DNA from: Pseudomonadota bacterium
Lineage (GTDB): Bacteria > Pseudomonadota > Alphaproteobacteria > Rhizobiales > Beijerinckiaceae
Length of the DNA stretch: 10,562 nucleotides
Assembly (NCBI GenBank): GCA_023422485.1
Contig: JAGTAM010000018.1
Coordinates: 1-10,562 of the forward strand
Reading direction: 5' to 3'
The notes beneath the pieces are model-generated. The model saw nothing but the letters and a program-made list of their open reading frames with translations. It did not search any database and was not told the origin of the DNA. Below, piece by piece: positions 6,608 through 10,562 of the stretch (the stretch's first letter is position 1; the number at the start of each line of letters is the position of its first letter). The translations under genes were made by a program, and so were the position numbers.

Positions 6608-6738
6608 CCGTCCCACTCTCGCCCTCTTCCTGAGCTGCTGCCAAGCAGCTTTCGGGAGAGGGCTCCCGGGAATGCCGCGCGCCCTGGAGGCCTCCTTCGA
6701 GGCTCCGCTTCGCTCCGGCAACTCGGGATGAGGGACGG
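6608..6738. repeat. Palindrome-rich spacer between nasA and cysG, probably a dispersed repeat
   Basis: A long hairpin spans 6622-6662. AGCTGCT (6633-6639) pairs with AGCAGCT (6644-6650) around loop GCCA, extended by CCCTCT with AGAGGG and four more pairs, about 17 bp in all. CGGGAG (6653-6658) can instead pair with CTCCCG (6663-6668), so two folds compete. CCGTCCC (6608-6614) can also pair with GGGACGG (6732-6738), closing the region. Read on the minus strand, 6690-6733 looks like the CCTCATCC...GAGCGAAGCGGAGCCTCGAAGGA type of intergenic repeat that I recall being common in alphaproteobacteria. A dispersed palindromic repeat is therefore the simplest reading. It may also attenuate or protect the nasA-cysG mRNA. 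Confidence 0.6.
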
Positions 6739-6773
6739 GGCCAGGATCACAAGTCGAGTCGTACAAGAAGACC

Positions 6774-8231
6774 ATGAGCACGCCCCGCCAACCCCGCGAA
6801 ACCCGCGCCGGCCTCGAGCCGCTGGCGGTGCTGCCCGTGTTCGTGCCGTTGCAGGACAAGCGGGCGGTGCTCGCCGGCTCCAACGGGGGCGCGCCCTGGA
6901 AGGTGAAGCTGCTCGCCGCCGCCGGTGCCCGTGTCGATGTCTATGCCGAGGAGCCGAGCGAGGAATTGCGCGGTGTGCCGGCCGAAATCGCCGCCGGCTC
7001 GGTGACCCTGCATGAGCGCCGCTGGACGCCGGAGGATCTTCAAGGCGCGGCCTTCGCCATCGGTGCCATGGAGGACGAGGAGGATTGCATCGCCTTCGTC
7101 GCGGCAGCGCGCGCGGCGGGTGCCATCGTCAACGCCGTCGACCGGCCGCATCTGTGCGACGTGAAGTTCGGCGCCATCGTCAACCGCTCGCCGCTCGTCG
7201 TCGGCATCTCGACCGAGGGCGCCGCCCCGGTCTTCGGGCAGACGGTGCGGGCGCGCATCGAGGCGATGCTGCCGCGCGGCTTCAAGCACTGGGTCGCCGC
7301 CGCTCGCGACTGGCGCGAGGCGGTCTCTTCCCGCTTCCACGGCTTCTCCGCGCGTCGCGGCTTCTGGGAGCGCTTCACCGACCGGGCCTTCGCCGAGCCT
7401 GACCGCGCGCCGACCGACACCGACCTCGCCGACCTGATGGGCCAGACCGAGGCGCTGCCCCTGGGCGGGGCCGTCACCCTGGTCGGCGCCGGGCCGGGCG
7501 ACGCCGAACTGCTGACGCTGAAGGCCCTGCGGGCGCTGCGCAACGCCGACGTGATCCTCTACGACGACCTCGTCGCCCCCGAGATCCTCGACTACGCCCG
7601 CCGCGAGGCCCGCACCATGCTGGTGGGCAAGACCGGTCACGGCCCCTCCTGCCGCCAGGACGACATCAACGCGCTGATGGTCTCGCTGGCGAAATCCGGC
7701 AAGCAGGTGGTGCGGCTGAAATCCGGCGACCCGCTCGTCTTCGGCCGGGCGGGCGAGGAGATCGAGGCCTGCGAGGCCGCCGGCATTCCCTGCACCATCG
7801 TCCCCGGCGTCAGCGCGGCGCAGGGCGCGGCGGCCGCGCTCGGCGTCTCGCTCACCCATCGCGATGCGGCCCGGCGCCTGCAATTCGTCACCGGCCACGA
7901 TCGTCGCGGGGCGTTGCCCGAGGATCTGAACTGGGGTGCGCTCGCCGACCGCAGCGTCACCACGGTCGTCTACATGCCCAAGCGCACGCTGCGGGCCCTG
8001 CTGGAGCGGGCGGTCGCCGAGGGTCTGGCACCCGAGACGCCGGCCCTCGTCGTGTTCAACGCGACCCGCGCCAAGCAGGCGACGGTCGCCGGCACCGCCG
8101 CGGATCTCGCCGGGCGGATCGAGGCCTCGGAGCTCGAAGGGCCGGCGCTGCTGATGGTCGGAGAGGCCCTGCGCCGGCACAACGCCCGCGGCGCGGACGC
8201 ACCCGTCGAGTTCCGGGCCGAAGCCTCCTGA
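6774..8231 (+). CDS. cysG: Siroheme synthase CysG (precorrin-2 dehydrogenase/ferrochelatase fused to uroporphyrinogen-III methyltransferase)
   Basis: A 485-residue fused enzyme that makes siroheme, the cofactor of assimilatory nitrite and sulfite reductases, from uroporphyrinogen III. Residues 1-225 are the dehydrogenase/ferrochelatase module. Asp123 in NAVD aligns with catalytic Asp104 of enteric CysG, and Thr148 aligns with its Ser128. Residues 233-470 are the SAM-dependent methyltransferase module, with VGAGPGD (237-243), Asp264 (YDDL), Lys286 (VGKTG) and Met401 (VVYMP) matching enteric Asp248, Lys270 and Met382. The usual GGG nucleotide-binding signature near the N-terminus is replaced by AGSNGGAPWK (34-43). 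This may be a lineage feature and could affect NAD binding. The protein is slightly longer than enteric CysG (457) at both ends. The Shine-Dalgarno is weak (AAGAAGA just upstream of the ATG), so the start is less certain than the family. It lies downstream of nasA in the same direction, 184 bp apart, fitting a joint role in nitrogen assimilation. Confidence 0.93.
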   Translation: MSTPRQPRETRAGLEPLAVLPVFVPLQDKRAVLAGSNGGAPWKVKLLAAAGARVDVYAEEPSEELRGVPAEIAAGSVTLHERRWTPEDLQGAAFAIGAMEDEEDCIAFVAAARAAGAIVNAVDRPHLCDVKFGAIVNRSPLVVGISTEGAAPVFGQTVRARIEAMLPRGFKHWVAAARDWREAVSSRFHGFSARRGFWERFTDRAFAEPDRAPTDTDLADLMGQTEALPLGGAVTLVGAGPGDAELLTLKALRALRNADVILYDDLVAPEILDYARREARTMLVGKTGHGPSCRQDDINALMVSLAKSGKQVVRLKSGDPLVFGRAGEEIEACEAAGIPCTIVPGVSAAQGAAAALGVSLTHRDAARRLQFVTGHDRRGALPEDLNWGALADRSVTTVVYMPKRTLRALLERAVAEGLAPETPALVVFNATRAKQATVAGTAADLAGRIEASELEGPALLMVGEALRRHNARGADAPVEFRAEAS

Positions 8232-8251
8232 CACCCGGCCTCGTCTGGAGG

Positions 8252-8266
8252 ACGGGGGCGCCCCGT
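8252..8266 (+). terminator. GC-rich hairpin just after cysG, possible terminator
   Basis: ACGGGG (8252-8257) and CCCCGT (8261-8266) form a perfect 6-bp stem with a 3-base loop, about 20 bp after the cysG stop. A second pairing, GCGGC (8267-8271) with GCCGC (8285-8289), follows. There is no T run, so termination would have to be factor-assisted or the hairpin may only protect the 3' end. The rest of the gap to 8429 shows no gene and no clear promoter. Confidence 0.3.
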
Positions 8267-8429
8267 GCGGCTTCCCGCGGGCTTGCCGCATGCCTTGGGC
8301 TCTGGGATGTGAGGAGCGGCGCCCTGACGACCGAGGCTGTCGCTTTCAGCACAGCGTCCGGAGTCGGGGCCCGTTCCACACGGTCGTCCCGCGTTGGACC
8401 GCCTTCATCGACACGCTTCCGAGAGCTCC

Positions 8430-9023
8430 ATGCGTCGTCCCTCCCGCAGCGTTCTCCTGCCGCTCGCCGCCTTCGTCGCGGGCCTCGTGGCCCTCTCCGT
8501 GGCGCTGGTGATGACGCTGGTGCCACAGCATCCCCAGAGCGGCCCGAGCGGCGTCGGCGGGCCCTTCACCCTGGTGAACCAGAACGGGGCGACCGTCACC
8601 GAGCGCGACTTTGCCGGCAAGCCCTACCTGGTGTTCTTCGGCTTCACCCATTGCCCCGACGTCTGCCCGACCACGCTGCAGCAGATCAGCGACGTGCTGG
8701 CGGCTCTGGGTCCCAAGGCCGACGCGCTGAAGGTCGCCTTCGTCAGCGTCGATCCCGAGCGCGACACGCCCGGATCCCTGAAGACCTACCTGTCGAGCTT
8801 CGATCCGCGCATCATCGGCCTCACCGGCAGCCCGGAGCAGGTGGCGGCGGCGATCAAGACCTTCCGCGCCTACGCCAAGAAGGTGCCGAGCCAGGGCGGC
8901 GACTACACGATGGAGCACACCGCGCTCGTCTACCTGATGGACGCCCGCAACGGCTTCGTCGGCGCGGTCAACCTCAACCGGCCGGCAGCGGAGACGGCGG
9001 CGGAGCTGTCGAAACGGATCTGA
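8430..9023 (+). CDS. SCO1/SenC family copper chaperone
   Basis: A 197-residue membrane-anchored thioredoxin-fold protein. One N-terminal hydrophobic segment (about residues 8-31) anchors it with the rest in the periplasm. The copper-binding and redox motif is Cys75-x3-Cys79 in THCPDVCPTTL, and the distal ligand is His163 in MEHTALVYLMD, so the full Cys-Cys-His set is intact. VSVDPERDTP (106-114) is the typical central strand. Sco proteins help load the CuA centre of cytochrome c oxidase or keep its cysteines reduced. No oxidase genes are seen here, so the client is inferred. I chose ATG 8430 because the signal-anchor begins directly after it; an in-frame TTG at 8394 would add 12 polar residues. 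The Shine-Dalgarno is weak (GAGAG at 8421-8425). Its last 50 bp overlap the convergent glycosyltransferase gene. Confidence 0.92.
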   Translation: MRRPSRSVLLPLAAFVAGLVALSVALVMTLVPQHPQSGPSGVGGPFTLVNQNGATVTERDFAGKPYLVFFGFTHCPDVCPTTLQQISDVLAALGPKADALKVAFVSVDPERDTPGSLKTYLSSFDPRIIGLTGSPEQVAAAIKTFRAYAKKVPSQGGDYTMEHTALVYLMDARNGFVGAVNLNRPAAETAAELSKRI

Positions 9024-10562
9024 TCGCGCCGAGCGGGCGCCGCCCGAGCGCCCCGGTCCGGGAGGTGCGGGCCAGCCCGTGCTCGGTCTTGTTCCAGCGG
9101 TGCGGATGCCGAGCCAATTCCAACACGGCGAGCCACGCCGCGAGGCTGCCGAGGAGGAAGTAGACGGGTAGCAGCAGCACGAGCGGCACGAGGTCGAACC
9201 ATCCCCGCCGGAGGCAGCCGACGAGGCCGGGCAGGCACATTGCCGCGAGCCCGCCGAGGAACACCGTGATCGAGGCCGCTCTCTGGACGATGGCGCGGCC
9301 GTCGTCGGCCTCGACCGGACTGACGAGGTCGGCGAGACCGCCGAGCAGCATGAAGGGATAGAGCAGGGCCGAGACGACCGTGCCGGGCAGCAGCGCCAGC
9401 ACGCACAGGCTCTCCGCCGCACCGAGGCGGCGATAGAGGTCGAGCGGGCGCCGCCCATGGGTGAAGCTCGTCTGCAGGAAGCCCTTCATCCAGCGGGTGC
9501 GCTGGCGCAGCCACTTGCGCGGATGGGCGAGCGCCTCCTCGAAGGTCGCGCTCGGCAGATCTCCGACATGGTAGCCCGCAAGCGCCATGCGCAGGCCGAG
9601 ATCGGCATCCTCGGTGACGTTCCACGAATCCCATCCGTGGAGCTCGCGCAGGACGCCGGTGCGGAAATGCGTCGAGGTTCCGCCGAGCGGTGTCGGCATC
9701 CGCCACGCGGCCAAGGCCGGCCCAAGCACATCGAACAGGGCCGTGTACTCGATGGCGAACAGGCGCGGGAGCCAACCATCGCCGTGATTGTCGATCACGA
9801 GGCGGCCCTGGAGGCAGGCGGTGGAGGCCGGCGCGCGGGCAAACAGCGTCGCGGCGAGGCGAAGCTGTTCAGGTGAAATCACGTCTTCCGCGTCGTAGAC
9901 CACGAGGTGCTCGCCGCGAGCGAGCGGCAGAGCCGCGTTCAACGCCCGCGGTTTCGTGCGCGGCATGCCCTCCGGGACGGTGACGATTTCGAAGCGGGCC
10001 GGAAGCGGGGTCGCGCGGAACGCCGCGGCGGTCTCCTCGTCGTCCGCCTCCAGAAGAAACTTGATGTCCAGCTTGGCTGCCGGATAGTCGAGCCGGCGTA
10101 GGGCGCCGAGCAGACGCGGCACGACCGGCGCCTCCCGGTAGAGGGCGATGAGTATCGTGTAGGTCGGAAGTTCTTCGTCCGTCAGGAGCGCAGGCCGCTT
10201 TACGGGCTCTTCGGCGCGAAGGATCTCGGCAGCCCCGATCCCGGCCGCGGCGAGGCGGAAGGTCAGCAGGGTCAGCATCAAGCCCTGGATCAGCAGCAGG
10301 AGGACGAAGCCGGCCATCGTCGGTAGGCGGGCGAGCAGGACGACAAGGGCGAACACGCAGCCGGCCAAGACAAGGTCGATCGCCAGCGGTCCGGGGCGGC
10401 AGGACCATTCGGGACGCAGACGCCCCAGGGTTTCGGAGGCATCCTCGGCGATGGCGGCCCCGTACCGTGCGAACAGGGCCTGTCGCAGGGTCGTCGGAGT
10501 CGTGATGGCGAGAGGCTGCGCCGATCGATCCGCCGCCGCGATCAGCCGCGCCACCGCCGCAC
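8974..10562 (-). CDS. Membrane glycosyltransferase, family 2 (cellulose-synthase-like), 5' end probably outside the window
   Basis: A processive-type GT2 enzyme in the inner membrane that probably transfers sugars from nucleotide-sugar donors to an extracellular polysaccharide; substrate and product are unknown. Numbering from the GTG codon at 10554, two transmembrane segments lie at about 58-103, followed by a GT-A catalytic domain: LLEADDEET (167-175), YDAED (220-224), TEDADLGLRM (314-323) and QRTRW (351-355, the QxxRW motif). Several more membrane segments lie between 380 and 480. The protein ends soon after HPHRWNKTEHGLAR (483-496), a signature common in this subfamily. The frame stays open through 10562, and the first residues (ARLIAAADR, then LAITTPTTLRQALFARYG) look like the interior of a longer N-terminal domain, so I treat the gene as cut by the window edge. 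Its 3' end overlaps the Sco gene by 50 bp tail to tail. No polysaccharide export genes are visible nearby. Confidence 0.88.
   Translation of the reverse strand, partial: AAVARLIAAADRSAQPLAITTPTTLRQALFARYGAAIAEDASETLGRLRPEWSCRPGPLAIDLVLAGCVFALVVLLARLPTMAGFVLLLLIQGLMLTLLTFRLAAAGIGAAEILRAEEPVKRPALLTDEELPTYTILIALYREAPVVPRLLGALRRLDYPAAKLDIKFLLEADDEETAAAFRATPLPARFEIVTVPEGMPRTKPRALNAALPLARGEHLVVYDAEDVISPEQLRLAATLFARAPASTACLQGRLVIDNHGDGWLPRLFAIEYTALFDVLGPALAAWRMPTPLGGTSTHFRTGVLRELHGWDSWNVTEDADLGLRMALAGYHVGDLPSATFEEALAHPRKWLRQRTRWMKGFLQTSFTHGRRPLDLYRRLGAAESLCVLALLPGTVVSALLYPFMLLGGLADLVSPVEADDGRAIVQRAASITVFLGGLAAMCLPGLVGCLRRGWFDLVPLVLLLPVYFLLGSLAAWLAVLELARHPHRWNKTEHGLARTSRTGALGRRPLGAIRSVSTAPPPSPLPAG

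Noticed and set aside
5350..6633. 427-codon + strand frame overlapping the 3' half of nasA
   Set aside because: Extremely Arg/Pro/Gly-rich translation, the typical out-of-frame product of GC-rich genes; nasA is real in the other frame.
6747..8291. 514-codon open frame on the minus strand opposite cysG
   Set aside because: Mirror of the cysG codon bias with no conserved motif. cysG has all its catalytic residues intact.
1..10562. CRISPR arrays, tRNA or rRNA genes, transposases, toxin-antitoxin or defence cassettes
   Set aside because: No regularly spaced direct repeats, no tRNA-like cloverleaf, and no open frame with such motifs were seen. All large genes are housekeeping or metabolic families.

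Overview
The window is uniformly very GC-rich, and almost all of it is filled by genes with strong third-position GC bias. The gene set points to an aerobic alphaproteobacterium. It holds a two-gene ergothioneine cluster, a NasA nitrate reductase with a fused C-terminal iron-sulfur domain, a fused siroheme synthase, a DUF992-like secreted protein, a DUF779 protein, a Sco copper chaperone and a GT2 glycosyltransferase ending in the HRWNKTEHGLAR signature. My best guess is Methylobacterium/Methylorubrum or a close Hyphomicrobiales relative. This is inference from gene content and recalled protein styles, not a database match.

Layout, left to right. A possible minus-strand gene starts at 49 and leaves the window (weak). 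egtB (271-1533) and egtD (1577-2554) form a + strand pair for ergothioneine synthesis; egtD starts at TTG. Next comes a 221-bp gap holding at least four stacked inverted repeats, then a secreted DUF992-like protein (2776-3216). A DUF779 gene (3227-3667, minus) converges on it with only 10 bp between the stops. The 234-bp gap between DUF779 and nasA is divergent and carries a near-consensus sigma-54 promoter about 50 bp before the nasA start. nasA (3902-6589) is followed by a 184-bp palindrome-rich spacer, then cysG (6774-8231), a Sco/SenC gene (8430-9023), and a minus-strand glycosyltransferase (8974 to the right edge). The glycosyltransferase overlaps the Sco gene end to end by 50 bp.

How the genes work together. 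EgtD trimethylates histidine to hercynine, and EgtB attaches sulfur to hercynine. EgtB residues suggest it may use free cysteine, which would fit the absence of egtA and egtC here. NasA reduces nitrate to nitrite for assimilation. CysG makes siroheme, the cofactor that nitrite and sulfite reductases need, so nasA-cysG is a coherent nitrogen-assimilation pair. The nitrite reductase and the nitrate transporter must lie elsewhere. The sigma-54 site implies nitrogen control, probably through NtrC. Sco and the glycosyltransferase have no visible link to these pathways.

I see no CRISPR array, rRNA, tRNA, transposase, phage gene or defence-type cassette. The less ordinary signals are the structured egtD-DUF992 gap, the alternative hairpins between nasA and cysG, the sigma-54 promoter, the non-canonical nucleotide-binding motif in CysG, and the EgtB active-site variant.
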